Shown here piece after piece: positions 49,031 to 57,647 of a stretch of 64,000 bases of DNA (position 1 is its first letter; each line of letters begins with the position of its first letter). The stretch lies in NCBI RefSeq assembly GCF_003788635.1, contig NZ_AYKH01000044.1, positions 1 to 64,000 of the forward strand, given 5' to 3'. The translations under genes and the position numbers were made by a program. The notes beneath the pieces were generated by a model that worked only from the letters and a program-made list of their open reading frames with translations, did not search any database and was not told the DNA's origin. The stretch is from Salinisphaera orenii subsp. orenii MK-B5 (GTDB lineage: Bacteria; Pseudomonadota; Gammaproteobacteria; Nevskiales; Salinisphaeraceae).

Positions 49031-49840
49031 ATGCGCTCGTTTTCCCGACGACACGCCGGCCCGTGGCTGCTGCTACTGCTGCTGATCTGCGCCGGTGCCG
49101 CCGCGGCCGCGCCGTCCGAGCGCGCACGCATCCTCGCCAGCCACCACCACGACCCGGATGCGTTCACCCAGGGCCTGCTCGTGGCCGACGGCCTGCTCTA
49201 CGAGAGCACCGGCGGCTACGGCGACTCGAGCCTGCGCCGCGTGGCGCCGGCCAGCGGCGAGGTGCTGCAGACGCGCTCGCTGTCGCGCGATCACTTCGGC
49301 GAGGGCCTGGCGCGCGTCGGCGCGCGGCTCTACCAGCTCACCTGGAAGGCCGGCATGGCCTTCGTCTACGACCGCGACAGCCTGGCGCGCATCGATCGGC
49401 TGACCTACGAAGGCCAGGGCTGGGGCCTGACCTACGACGGCGCCCACCTGATCATGAGCGACGGCAGCGCCACGCTGCAGCTGCGCGATCCGGACGACTT
49501 CCGCCGCGTCGGCGCGCTCGAGGTCACCGAGAACGGCCAACCGGTCGACGAGCTCAACGAACTCGAGTACATCGACGGCGAGATCTGGGCCAACGTCTGG
49601 TATCGCGACCGGATCCTGCGCATCGACCCGCGCACCGGCGACGTCATCGCCAGCCTCGACGCCGCGCCGCTGCGCGCGGCGCTGCCGGCGGATGCCGAGG
49701 CCGGGGTGCTCAACGGCATCGCCTACGACGCCTCCGCCGGCCGCATCTATGCCACCGGCAAGAACTGGCCGCGGCTGTTCGAGATCGCCCGGCCGACCGC
49801 CGGCCGGGCTGATCCCGGCGCGAGCCTCAGCGCTGAATGA
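49031..49840 (+). CDS. Exported glutaminyl-peptide cyclotransferase (plant/bacterial type)
   Basis: A 269-residue precursor with a signal peptide (residues 1-27, ending GAAAAA). It is followed by the five-bladed propeller of glutamine cyclotransferases: HDPDAFTQGLL, LYESTGGYG, HFGEGLARVG, LYQLTWK, WGLTYDG and LNELEYIDGEIWANVWY. It would turn N-terminal glutamine into pyroglutamate in the periplasm. Its 3' end overlaps the convergent ectC gene by 14 bases. Confidence 0.92.
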   Translation: MRSFSRRHAGPWLLLLLLICAGAAAAAPSERARILASHHHDPDAFTQGLLVADGLLYESTGGYGDSSLRRVAPASGEVLQTRSLSRDHFGEGLARVGARLYQLTWKAGMAFVYDRDSLARIDRLTYEGQGWGLTYDGAHLIMSDGSATLQLRDPDDFRRVGALEVTENGQPVDELNELEYIDGEIWANVWYRDRILRIDPRTGDVIASLDAAPLRAALPADAEAGVLNGIAYDASAGRIYATGKNWPRLFEIARPTAGRADPGASLSAE

Positions 49841-50228
49841 CCGAGCCGTCGTCGTCGAGCAGCGGGTAGCTGCCCTGCTCGTCGTGGTCCTCGGGGCCGA
49901 CCAGCGACGGCGAGAAGCAGCAGAGCACGGTCATGCCCTTCTCGCTGGAGAGAATATGCTGCTGGTGCTTGTCCAGCGCATAGAGCACGCCGGGCTTGAG
50001 GTCCCAGGTGCCGCCCTCGGTGAGATCCTCGATCCGGCCTTCGCCCTCGATGCAGATCACCGTCTCCTTGTGGTTCTTGTACCACATGTGCAGCGCGCAG
50101 CCGGGCTTGACGTAGGTCTCGTGGAACGAGTGGCCCATGCCGTCGGCCCGCAGCGTGTAGCGGCGGCTGACGAACTTCTCTTCGTCGACGGCGGTTTTTT
50201 CGGCGTCCTGATGGGTGCGTACGAGCAT
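49827..50228 (-). CDS. ectC: Ectoine synthase, orphan copy
   Basis: EctC closes the ring of N-gamma-acetyl-diaminobutyrate to give the compatible solute ectoine. The 133-residue cupin has the family start MLVRTHQDAEKT and SRRYTLRADGMGHSFHET. The iron-binding region holds the expected Glu, Tyr and His (YKNHKETVICIEGEG, YALDKHQQH). It fits the family throughout, but ectA and ectB are not adjacent. It may take substrate from an ect operon elsewhere, or from uptake. A lone ectC is known in some bacteria. Confidence 0.93.
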   Translation of the reverse strand: MLVRTHQDAEKTAVDEEKFVSRRYTLRADGMGHSFHETYVKPGCALHMWYKNHKETVICIEGEGRIEDLTEGGTWDLKPGVLYALDKHQQHILSSEKGMTVLCCFSPSLVGPEDHDEQGSYPLLDDDGSVIQR

Positions 50229-50274
50229 GAATCCTCCTCGTGGCTCGTTGTGATGAAAATCGGTGTGGCCGCGG

Positions 50275-52053
50275 CTAGCGCCGCCATTTCGCGAACATCT
50301 CCTTCATGGAGTCGCGGATCACGTCTCCGGCTTCGGGATCGCCGCCCAGCATCGAGGTCATGAAGCCCTTGGCCTGCTCGAAGCCGATATGCGGCGGCAG
50401 CGGCGCGATCCCGGGATCGGTGTAGGCGTTGATGACCACCGGCCGGTCGGCGGCGAGCGCTTCGCGCCAGACCGCGTCGATGGCCTCGGGTGATTCGATG
50501 CGCAGGCCGGTCAGTCCCAGCAGGCGGGCGTATTCGTCGTAGGCGAAGTCGGGCAGATCCTGCGAGGTCTCGAACTTGGGATCGCCCTCCATCACCCGCT
50601 GCTCCCAGGTGACCTGGTTGAGATCGCGATTGTTGAGCACGAGCACCACGGCGCGCGGATCCCTCCATTCACGCCAGTAGCGGGCGACATCCATCAGGGC
50701 CTGGTTGCCCAGCATCTGCATCGCCCCGTCGCCGACCATGGCGATGGCCGGGCGCCCCGGCTGGGCGAACTTGGCCGCGAGCAGATAGGGCAGTGCGTTG
50801 CCCATCGAGGCAAGCCCGCCGGAGACCGAACCCGCCATGCCGCGCCGGACGCGCAGATAGCGGGCATACCAGTTGGTGCCCGAGCCGACGTCGCAGGCCA
50901 GCATCGCGTCCGCCGGCAGATGCCGCGACAGGCCGGCGAACACCGCCTGCGGGTTGACCGGGTCGGCCGCGATTTCGGCGCGCTCGTCCATCAGGCGCCA
51001 CCAGTCGCGGGTCTTGTCGATGAGGGTGTTCTGCCACGCGCGATCGGTCTTGCGGGTGACGCGCTCGGCCAGCGCCGCGAGCGTGGTGGCGGCGTCGCCC
51101 GCGAGATTGACCTCGATCGGATAGCGCAGGCCGAGCGCCTCGGCGTCGATGTCGATCTGGACCGCGCGCGCCTGGCCCTCCTCGGGCAGGAACTCCGCGT
51201 AGGGGAAGCGGGTGCCGACCAGCAGCAGGGTGTCGCAGTCGGCCATCATGTCGGCGCTGGGCTCGGTGCCGAGCAGGCCGACCGTGCCGGTGACGTAGTC
51301 GACGTCGTCCGGAATCATGGTCTTGGCCAGGATCGCCTTGGCGATGCCGGCGCCGAGGATGTCGGCCAGGGCCAGGAGCTCGTCGACCGCGTGCTTGCAG
51401 CCCGCTCCGGCCAGGATCGCGACCTTTTCGCCGGCGTTCAGCACCGCGGCCGCGGCGTCCAGATCCGCGGGCTCGGGCACGGTGCGCGGCGGGCGATAGC
51501 CGATGCCGGAGAACACCGCCCCGTGGCTGCGCGGGGGATCGACCATGGGCAGATCCTGGACATCGTTGGGCACGACGATGGCCGTGACCGTGCGCCGGGC
51601 GGTGGCGATGCGCAGGGCCTGATCGACGAGATGGCGCGCCTGCGGCGCATCGGCGACCAGATGCACGTAGTCGCCGGCCACGTCCTTGTAGAGTGCGGTG
51701 AGGTCGATCTCCTGCTGATAGTCGGTGCCGAGGCTCATGCGCGCCTGCTGGCCGACGAGGGCGACCGCGGGTACGTGATCCTTCTTCGCATCGTAGAGAC
51801 CGTTGAGCAGGTGCACCGCCCCCGGCCCCGAGGTGGCCACGCACACGCCCGGCGTGTCGGTGAACTTGGCGTGGGCCGCCGCGGTGAAGGCCGCGATCTC
51901 CTCGTGGCGCGTCGGAATCAGGCGCGGCCCGGCCTCGGCGCGGCGCAGCGCCCCCATGACGCCGTTGATACCGTCGCCGGAATAGCCGTAGACGCGCTCG
52001 ACGCCCCATTCGGCGAGCCGCGAAACGATGAAGTCACCGACTGTCTGACCCAT
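50275..52053 (-). CDS. Thiamine-diphosphate-dependent enzyme, pyruvate oxidase-like
   Basis: A 592-residue enzyme with the three-domain layout of the acetolactate-synthase family. The N-terminal pyrimidine-binding domain has RHEEIAAF with the catalytic Glu and SGPGAVHLLNGLYDAK. A central domain and the C-terminal diphosphate-binding domain follow, with VGDGAMQMLG and NNRDLNQVTWEQR completing the metal motif. Its length and TSQDLPDFAYDEYARLLG fit PoxB-type pyruvate oxidases or acetaldehyde-forming relatives. It would convert pyruvate to acetate and CO2 with quinone; the electron acceptor is not certain. It lies just upstream of ectC on the same strand with a 46-base gap. Confidence 0.85.
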   Translation of the reverse strand: MGQTVGDFIVSRLAEWGVERVYGYSGDGINGVMGALRRAEAGPRLIPTRHEEIAAFTAAAHAKFTDTPGVCVATSGPGAVHLLNGLYDAKKDHVPAVALVGQQARMSLGTDYQQEIDLTALYKDVAGDYVHLVADAPQARHLVDQALRIATARRTVTAIVVPNDVQDLPMVDPPRSHGAVFSGIGYRPPRTVPEPADLDAAAAVLNAGEKVAILAGAGCKHAVDELLALADILGAGIAKAILAKTMIPDDVDYVTGTVGLLGTEPSADMMADCDTLLLVGTRFPYAEFLPEEGQARAVQIDIDAEALGLRYPIEVNLAGDAATTLAALAERVTRKTDRAWQNTLIDKTRDWWRLMDERAEIAADPVNPQAVFAGLSRHLPADAMLACDVGSGTNWYARYLRVRRGMAGSVSGGLASMGNALPYLLAAKFAQPGRPAIAMVGDGAMQMLGNQALMDVARYWREWRDPRAVVLVLNNRDLNQVTWEQRVMEGDPKFETSQDLPDFAYDEYARLLGLTGLRIESPEAIDAVWREALAADRPVVINAYTDPGIAPLPPHIGFEQAKGFMTSMLGGDPEAGDVIRDSMKEMFAKWRR

Positions 52054-52122
52054 GGCCTGCCCTCGACTGGACTGCGGGCCCCGAGCCTACTTCGCGACTG
52101 CATCATGCAGCCATCCGTCCGT

Positions 52123-53739
52123 CTACTGACGGGCCGCCGACGCCGTGGCGGCCGGCGCGAACGAATCGGCCCGCGCCCGGGCCCAGTCGGCGCGATAGGC
52201 CTCGGGGATGCGATCGGCCAGAAAATCGCCGGTGGCGACCGGCGGCTCGATCTCGGCGAAGGTCTCGGCGTGGCCGTGCTCCGGGCGATGCTTGATGTGC
52301 GCGTAGGTCAGATCGTCCGGATCGTCCAGGCCCATCGTGCCGACGATGTCGAGAAACGACTTCACGGTGGCGTCGTGGTAGTTGCGCACCTGCAGCGATT
52401 TCTTCAGCACGTCCAGGGCGGCCGCGCGGCGCGGATCCTGGGTGGCCACGCCGGTGGGGCAGGTATCGGTGTGACAGCGCCGCGCCTGGATGCAGCCGAC
52501 CGAGAACATGAACGCCCGCGCGGCGTTGCACATATCCGCACCGAGAGCGATCTTCTCGACCATGTCGAAACCCATCACGACCTTGCCGCTGGCGATCACC
52601 CGAACCTGATCGCGCACGCCGATGCCCACGAGGCAGGCGTGCACGAACGGCAGGGCGTCGTCGATGTAGGTGCCGATGAAGTCCTCGAACTCGGCCGGCG
52701 CCGCGCCGGTGCCGCCCTCGGCGCCGTCGACGGTGATGAAATCCGGCACGATCCCGGTCTCCACGATCGCCTTGCAGATGCCCATGAACTCGTGCCGATA
52801 GCCCAGACAGAGCTTGAAGCCCACCGGCTTGCCGTCGGCCAGCGCCCGCAGCCGGTCGACGAAGCGCAGCAGCCTGAGCGGGGTGTCGAACTCGGGGTGG
52901 GACGCCGGCGAGGCGCAGTCCCGGCCGGGCTCGATCTCGCGCACCCGGGCGATCTCGTCGGTGACCTTCGCGCCCGGCAGCAGGCCGCCGTGGCCGGGCT
53001 TCGCGCCCTGCGAGATCTTGATCTCGATCATCCGGACCTGATCGGTGCGGGCCTTGCTCGCGAACTCGTCGGGGTCGAAGCGGCCCTCGTCCGTGCGGCA
53101 GCCGAAGTAGGCCGAAGCGATCTCCCAGATCAGATCGCCGCCGTCGGCCCGGTGGTGATCGCTGATCGCCCCCTCGCCGGTGTCCTGGGCGAAGCCGCCG
53201 AGCGCGGCGCCGCGGTTCATCGCCGCCACCGCGTTGCCGGACAGGGAGCCGAAGCTCATCGCCGAGACGTTGAGCCGAGAGGCGTCATAGGGTCGGCGAC
53301 ACTGATGATTGCCGATGACGAGCCGGCCGTGGCGGGCGTCGACCGACTTCGGCGCCATCGAGTGCAGGGCGAAGTTGTAGCCGGGGGCCTCGAAATCGCG
53401 AATGGTGCCGAACGGGGCGGTATCCGGCGCCGCGGCCCCGCGCGCATAGACCATCTCGCGCTGCTCGCGTGAGAACGGCCGGCCGCTGGTCTCGGATTCG
53501 AAGAAATACTGGCGCAGCTCCGGGCGGATGAATTCGAGCATGTAGCGCAGATGACCCACGATCGGGAAGTTGCGCAGCACGTTCCGGTCGGAAGCGAGAT
53601 CGAACGCGCCGACCCCGACCAGCGCGGCGGGTATCAGCCACAGCACCAGCCACGCCGGCGCCAGCCAGACGAGCAGCCCGCCGGCGAGCAGCGTCAGCGC
53701 GACGAAACCGGCGTAGATCAGGCGTGGATAACCGAACAT
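52123..53739 (-). CDS. FMN-binding glutamate synthase family protein, membrane-anchored
   Basis: This 538-residue protein has two hydrophobic segments at the N-terminus (about 10-45). The FMN barrel of the central glutamate synthase domain follows: FGTIRDFEAPGYNF, MSFGSLSGNAVAAMNRGA, EIKISQGAKPGHGGLLPG, DFITVDGAEGGTGAAP and the cysteine cluster CIQARRCHTDTCPTG for a 3Fe-4S centre. Unlike GltB it has no amidotransferase or C-terminal domain. Physiological function is unsettled for these stand-alone forms. It is 69 bases upstream of the pyruvate-oxidase-like gene and may be co-expressed. Confidence 0.9.
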   Translation of the reverse strand: MFGYPRLIYAGFVALTLLAGGLLVWLAPAWLVLWLIPAALVGVGAFDLASDRNVLRNFPIVGHLRYMLEFIRPELRQYFFESETSGRPFSREQREMVYARGAAAPDTAPFGTIRDFEAPGYNFALHSMAPKSVDARHGRLVIGNHQCRRPYDASRLNVSAMSFGSLSGNAVAAMNRGAALGGFAQDTGEGAISDHHRADGGDLIWEIASAYFGCRTDEGRFDPDEFASKARTDQVRMIEIKISQGAKPGHGGLLPGAKVTDEIARVREIEPGRDCASPASHPEFDTPLRLLRFVDRLRALADGKPVGFKLCLGYRHEFMGICKAIVETGIVPDFITVDGAEGGTGAAPAEFEDFIGTYIDDALPFVHACLVGIGVRDQVRVIASGKVVMGFDMVEKIALGADMCNAARAFMFSVGCIQARRCHTDTCPTGVATQDPRRAAALDVLKKSLQVRNYHDATVKSFLDIVGTMGLDDPDDLTYAHIKHRPEHGHAETFAEIEPPVATGDFLADRIPEAYRADWARARADSFAPAATASAARQ

Positions 53740-53813
53740 GCGACCCCTCGCATCCTATGTCGATGCATACAGCATGTGCCGGCCGATCGCGGCAGGACAA
53801 TCGGGGCACCTAC

Positions 53814-55169
53814 CTACTTACCGATACAGAAGCTCGAGAAGATCGCGCCGAGCAGATCCTCGCTGGTGAAGGCGCCGGTGATCTCGCCGAGGGCGGCCTG
53901 GGCCACGCGCAGCTCCTCGGCCAGCAGTTCACCCGCGGCATCCACGACGAGCCGGTCGTGGCCGCGGTCGAGCGCGGCGTCGGCGCGGGCCAGCGCCTCG
54001 AGATGCCGCCGGCGCGCGACGAAATCGGGTTCGCTGTCGCCGGCCAGACCCGCGGCGCGACGCAGATGTGCCGCCAGCGCGTCGAGGCCGGCACCGGTCG
54101 TTGCTGAAAGCCGAACCGCCTCGCGGCCCGCGAGCCTCGTCTCTCCGGCCGCCGCGCCGCTGAGATCGATCTTGTTGGCGATCACGCTGACCGGGCAGCG
54201 GTCGCCGATCTCCTCGAGCAGGCAATGGTCGTCCGGACCGGGGCCGCGGCTGTCGTCCACGACCAGCAGCACCCGATCGGCCTGGGCGAGCTCGGCGCGG
54301 GCGCGGCGCACGCCTTCGGCCTCGATCGGGTCGTCGGTCTCGCGCAGGCCCGCGGTGTCCACGAGCGTCAGCGGCAGGCCGTCGATCGCCAGCTGCTCGT
54401 GCAGGACATCGCGCGTGGTCCCGGCGATTTCGGTGACGATGGCGGTGTCGCGCCGGGCCAGCCGGTTGAGCAGACTGGATTTGCCGACGTTCGGCGCGCC
54501 CAGGATCACTAGCCGCAGGCCCTCGCGCAGCCGCGCGCCCTCGCGCGCCCGATCGATGAGCGCGGCCAGCCGCCGGCGGATGTCGGCCAGGCGTCCGGCG
54601 ATCTCGCCGTCGCCGAGGAAATCGACATCGTCCTCGTCTGGGAAGTCGATCGCGGCCTCGGTATAGACCCGCAGCTCGATCAGCGCGCTGCGCAGCGCCT
54701 CGATCTCGCGGGCGAAGACGCCCTCGAGCGAGCGCATGGCGGCTGACGCCGCGGCGCTGCTGCCGGCGTCGATGGCATCCGCGATGGCTTCGGCCTGATC
54801 GAGACTGAGCTTGTCGTTGAGAAAGGCGCGGCGCGAGAATTCGCCGGGTTCGGCCAGGCGCGCGCCCAGTTCGAGCAATCGGGCCAGCAGCCGATCCACG
54901 AGCACCGGGCTGCCGTGGCCCTGCAGCTCCAGTACGTGTTCGCCGGTGAACGACGCCGGGGCCGGAAAATACAGGGCCACGCCGCGGTCGAGCGCGCGGC
55001 CGTCGGCCCCGGCGAAGGCCGCAACGACGGCCCGGCGCGGCGACGGCAGCCGACCGAGCAGGGCACGGGCGATGGCCGGCACCGCCGGCCCGGAGACGCG
55101 AATCACGGCGACCCCGGCCCGACCGGCGCCGCTGGCGAGCGCGGCGATCGTGTCGGGGCCGTCGCTCAC
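53814..55169 (-). CDS. mnmE: tRNA uridine-5-carboxymethylaminomethyl modification GTPase
   Basis: With MnmG this GTPase modifies the wobble uridine of several tRNAs. The 451-residue protein has the N-terminal formyl-THF-binding domain (DTIAALASGAGRAGVAVIRVSG). An inserted GTPase domain carries GAPNVGKSSLLN (G1), EIAGTTRD (G2), DTAGLRE (G3) and NKID (G4), and the catalytic C-terminal CIGK is intact. It lies directly downstream of yidC (10-base gap), the conserved order in gammaproteobacteria. Confidence 0.97.
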   Translation of the reverse strand: MSDGPDTIAALASGAGRAGVAVIRVSGPAVPAIARALLGRLPSPRRAVVAAFAGADGRALDRGVALYFPAPASFTGEHVLELQGHGSPVLVDRLLARLLELGARLAEPGEFSRRAFLNDKLSLDQAEAIADAIDAGSSAAASAAMRSLEGVFAREIEALRSALIELRVYTEAAIDFPDEDDVDFLGDGEIAGRLADIRRRLAALIDRAREGARLREGLRLVILGAPNVGKSSLLNRLARRDTAIVTEIAGTTRDVLHEQLAIDGLPLTLVDTAGLRETDDPIEAEGVRRARAELAQADRVLLVVDDSRGPGPDDHCLLEEIGDRCPVSVIANKIDLSGAAAGETRLAGREAVRLSATTGAGLDALAAHLRRAAGLAGDSEPDFVARRRHLEALARADAALDRGHDRLVVDAAGELLAEELRVAQAALGEITGAFTSEDLLGAIFSSFCIGK

Positions 55170-55179
55170 GCCGGCGCGG

Positions 55180-56928
55180 TCAGCTGTTGGCGGCCTTGTG
55201 GCCGAGGCCCTCGGCGTCGAGCTTGCGGTAGATGTACCACTGCTGGCCGATCGACAGCAGGTTGTTGGTGCACCAGTAGAGCACCAGGCCCGCCGGGAAG
55301 AAGGCGAAGAACACGGCCAGACCCACCGGCATGATCTGCATGATGCGCTGCTGCATCGGGTCCATGGTCACGTTCGTGGTCAGCCGCTGCTGCAGGAACA
55401 TGGTCACGCCGAACACCACCGGCAGGATGTAGTACGGGTCCGGCGCGGACAGATCCTGGATCCAGAGCATGAACGGCGCATGGCGCAGTTCGACCGATTC
55501 CCGCAGCACCCAGTACAGCGAGATGAACACCGGCATCTGCACGAGCATCGGCCAACAGCCGGCCAGCGGGTTGAAGCCCTCCTTCTTGTAGAGCTCCATC
55601 ATCTTGGACTGCAGCTTCTGGCGGTCGTCGCCGTACTGCTCCTTGAGCTGCTGCATGCGCGGTGCGAACTTGCGCATGCGCGCCATCGCCCGGAACTGCG
55701 TCTCGGAGAGCTTGTAGAAGCAGAGCTTGATGAGGAAGGTCAGCAGGATGATCGCCACACCCCAGTTGCCGACCAGCGCGTGCAGGTGCTCCAGCACCCA
55801 GAAGATGGGCTTGGCGAGCACCGTCAGCCAGCCGTAGTCCACGGTCAACCCCAGCCCCGGCGCCACGGCGTCGAGCTGGTCCTGCAGCTTGGGACCGACG
55901 AACAGCGTGGTCTCGAACTCGGCGCTCGCATCGGCCGCGATCGATTCCTTGGTGCCGATGAACCCGCTGGCAAACCCGCCCTGCGCCCCGGAGACGTCCT
56001 TGGGCCGGGCGAAGAAGCGCGCCTTCGCGTCGGGGGGCGGAATCGCCGCACCGATGAAGTAATGTTGGATCATGGCGATCCAGCCGCCCTCCTGGGTCAG
56101 CTGGACGGGGTTCTCGGCGAGCTCGCCGTGGGATTCGTTGCGATAGCTGTAGCTCCCCTCGTCCTTGCGCTCGTACCAGCCCACGCCGAAGAACGCCTGA
56201 GCGAAGGGCACATCGCCGGTGATCTCGTGCGGAGTGCGCCAGAAGCGCACGTACTGCGACAGCGTCCAGGGTTCGCCGGAGCGGTTGCGGACCTCGTGGC
56301 TGAGCCCAATCCGGTAGCTGTCGCGGTGGAAGGTATAGACCTTCGTGACCTCGTGGCCGGTGTCATTGGTCCAGGTCAGCGGGACCCGCAGGGTATCCTC
56401 GCCGTCGGCGAGCTTGTATTCGTTCTTTTCGCTGCGATAGGTCGTGTTGTGATCGGGCGCGTCCGCCGAATCGCCCACCAGGCCGCTCTGGGCGATGAAG
56501 AAGTTGGGCAGGCTGTCGTTGATCAGCCGCAGATTGGTGTCGGGCCGATCGGAGGAGACCGGCACGCCGCGCAGCTGCACCTGACGCAGGTCGCCGCCGC
56601 GGGTATCGATCACGAGATCGAACTTGTCGGTAACGACGTGAACGCGCTGTCCCTGGGCCATGGCATCGCCGACGACCTGACCGGGCGCACTCGCGTCATC
56701 CGAGGCGGCGCCGCGATCGCCGTCACTCATGCCGGCTTCGTCGCCCGAATCCGGTGCCGAGGCCAGATCCGGCACGTCGTCATCTTGGCGGTAGTCCCCG
56801 GCCGTGGCGTCGGCGCTGTCGGCCGTGGCCTCCGCCTGGGTCGGCGCATAGTCCGTCTGCCACGCCTGATACAGAAAGAAGCAGATGACGCCGACGGCGC
56901 AGAGCAGAGCGAAACGAATGTTTTCCAT
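55180..56928 (-). CDS. yidC: Membrane protein insertase
   Basis: YidC inserts and folds inner-membrane proteins, alone or with SecYEG. The 582-residue protein has the first transmembrane segment at the N-terminus and a large periplasmic domain (about 60-355) with an acidic, low-complexity start. The conserved helices begin near residue 365 (VLEHLHALVGNWGVAIILLTFLIK, split), with QMPVFISLYWVL and MQQRIMQIMPVG. The C-terminus is short and basic (KLDAEGLGHKAA). The start is 14 bases from the rnpA stop, so the usual yidD gene between them is absent. Confidence 0.96.
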   Translation of the reverse strand: MENIRFALLCAVGVICFFLYQAWQTDYAPTQAEATADSADATAGDYRQDDDVPDLASAPDSGDEAGMSDGDRGAASDDASAPGQVVGDAMAQGQRVHVVTDKFDLVIDTRGGDLRQVQLRGVPVSSDRPDTNLRLINDSLPNFFIAQSGLVGDSADAPDHNTTYRSEKNEYKLADGEDTLRVPLTWTNDTGHEVTKVYTFHRDSYRIGLSHEVRNRSGEPWTLSQYVRFWRTPHEITGDVPFAQAFFGVGWYERKDEGSYSYRNESHGELAENPVQLTQEGGWIAMIQHYFIGAAIPPPDAKARFFARPKDVSGAQGGFASGFIGTKESIAADASAEFETTLFVGPKLQDQLDAVAPGLGLTVDYGWLTVLAKPIFWVLEHLHALVGNWGVAIILLTFLIKLCFYKLSETQFRAMARMRKFAPRMQQLKEQYGDDRQKLQSKMMELYKKEGFNPLAGCWPMLVQMPVFISLYWVLRESVELRHAPFMLWIQDLSAPDPYYILPVVFGVTMFLQQRLTTNVTMDPMQQRIMQIMPVGLAVFFAFFPAGLVLYWCTNNLLSIGQQWYIYRKLDAEGLGHKAANS

Positions 56929-56942
56929 GCGCGGCTAGATCC

Positions 56943-57341
56943 CTAACGTTGGCGGTCGCCGCCGGCCGCGGCATCGAGGGCGGCGACAGGTGCCGCGTTG
57001 CGGGCCACTCGGGGCCAGACGCCGGCAAGTTGCGCGAACAGCGCCTTGTTGTCCATGGCGGCCGTCCGGCTGCGTGCCAGCACCACGACATCCACCGAAC
57101 CGAGCTCGGGGCGTGCGTGCCGAAACGATTCGCGCAGGACGCGCTTTATCCGATTCCGGTCCACCGCCCGCGCGATTCGCCGCTTGGCCAGCGCGAGGCC
57201 CAGCCGTGCCGGCTGGCCGTCACCGGCTGCCGCAATCAGCACGAACCCCGGGCAGACCGTCTTGTCGCCCTGAGCGAACACCGCCCGGAACTCGGCTGCA
57301 TTGCGCAGGCGCGCTCGCGGCGGAAATGACGCCTGCGACAC
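56943..57341 (-). CDS. rnpA: Ribonuclease P protein component
   Basis: The small basic protein subunit of RNase P helps bind precursor tRNA. It has 132 residues with the start RARLRNAAEFRAVFAQGDKT and the family signature RNRIKRVLRESFR around 62-74. An extra alanine-rich C-terminal tail (about 110-132) goes beyond the usual length. It follows rpmH by ten bases in the standard rpmH-rnpA-yidC order. Confidence 0.95.
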   Translation of the reverse strand: MSQASFPPRARLRNAAEFRAVFAQGDKTVCPGFVLIAAAGDGQPARLGLALAKRRIARAVDRNRIKRVLRESFRHARPELGSVDVVVLARSRTAAMDNKALFAQLAGVWPRVARNAAPVAALDAAAGGDRQR

Positions 57342-57350
57342 CCGGGGCGG

Positions 57351-57485
57351 CTAGGGCGCGAGGCGCTTGCGGCCCTTGGCGCGGCGCGCGGACAGAACGC
57401 GGCGACCGTTCTTGGTCGCCATGCGCGCACGAAAGCCGTGCGTGCGCTTGCGATGCAGATTACTCGGCTGATACGTGCGTTTCAT
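57351..57485 (-). CDS. rpmH: Ribosomal protein L34
   Basis: A 44-residue, very basic protein starting [20 protein letters not shown] and ending in GRKRLAP, the whole length of bacterial L34. It is the first gene of the rpmH-rnpA-yidC-mnmE operon. The start at 57485 follows a short leader; a likely promoter lies at 57537-57566. Confidence 0.98.
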   Translation of the reverse strand: MKRTYQPSNLHRKRTHGFRARMATKNGRRVLSARRAKGRKRLAP

Positions 57486-57536
57486 GAGGCTCTCGATCCG
57501 GCGCCCGGCAGGGCACTCTTCGTTAAAAGACCGCGG

Positions 57537-57589
57537 ATTCTAGTCGCCCGTACGGCCGCGTTGCAAGCCTGAATCGAGCTGTGGATAAC
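57537..57589. promoter_or_regulatory. Back-to-back promoters of rpmH and dnaA sharing one -35, with a DnaA box
   Basis: TTGCAA (57561-57566) is its own reverse complement. On the minus strand it pairs with TAGAAT (57542-57537) after 18 bases, towards rpmH. On the plus strand it pairs with GATAAC (57584-57589) after 17 bases, towards dnaA. The dnaA -10 overlaps a perfect DnaA box, TGTGGATAA (57580-57588), which would allow DnaA to repress its own gene. Confidence 0.6.
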
Positions 57590-57647
57590 CTGTCGACACT
57601 GCGCTACCGTAGTCGGCCGGGCGTCGCGGTGCACGCCCATCCCGGCG

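Noticed and set aside
57486-57647. rpmH-dnaA gap as the main replication origin
   Set aside because: Only one perfect DnaA box and no AT-rich or trio element; the dnaA-dnaN gap fits better, although this gap remains an alternative.
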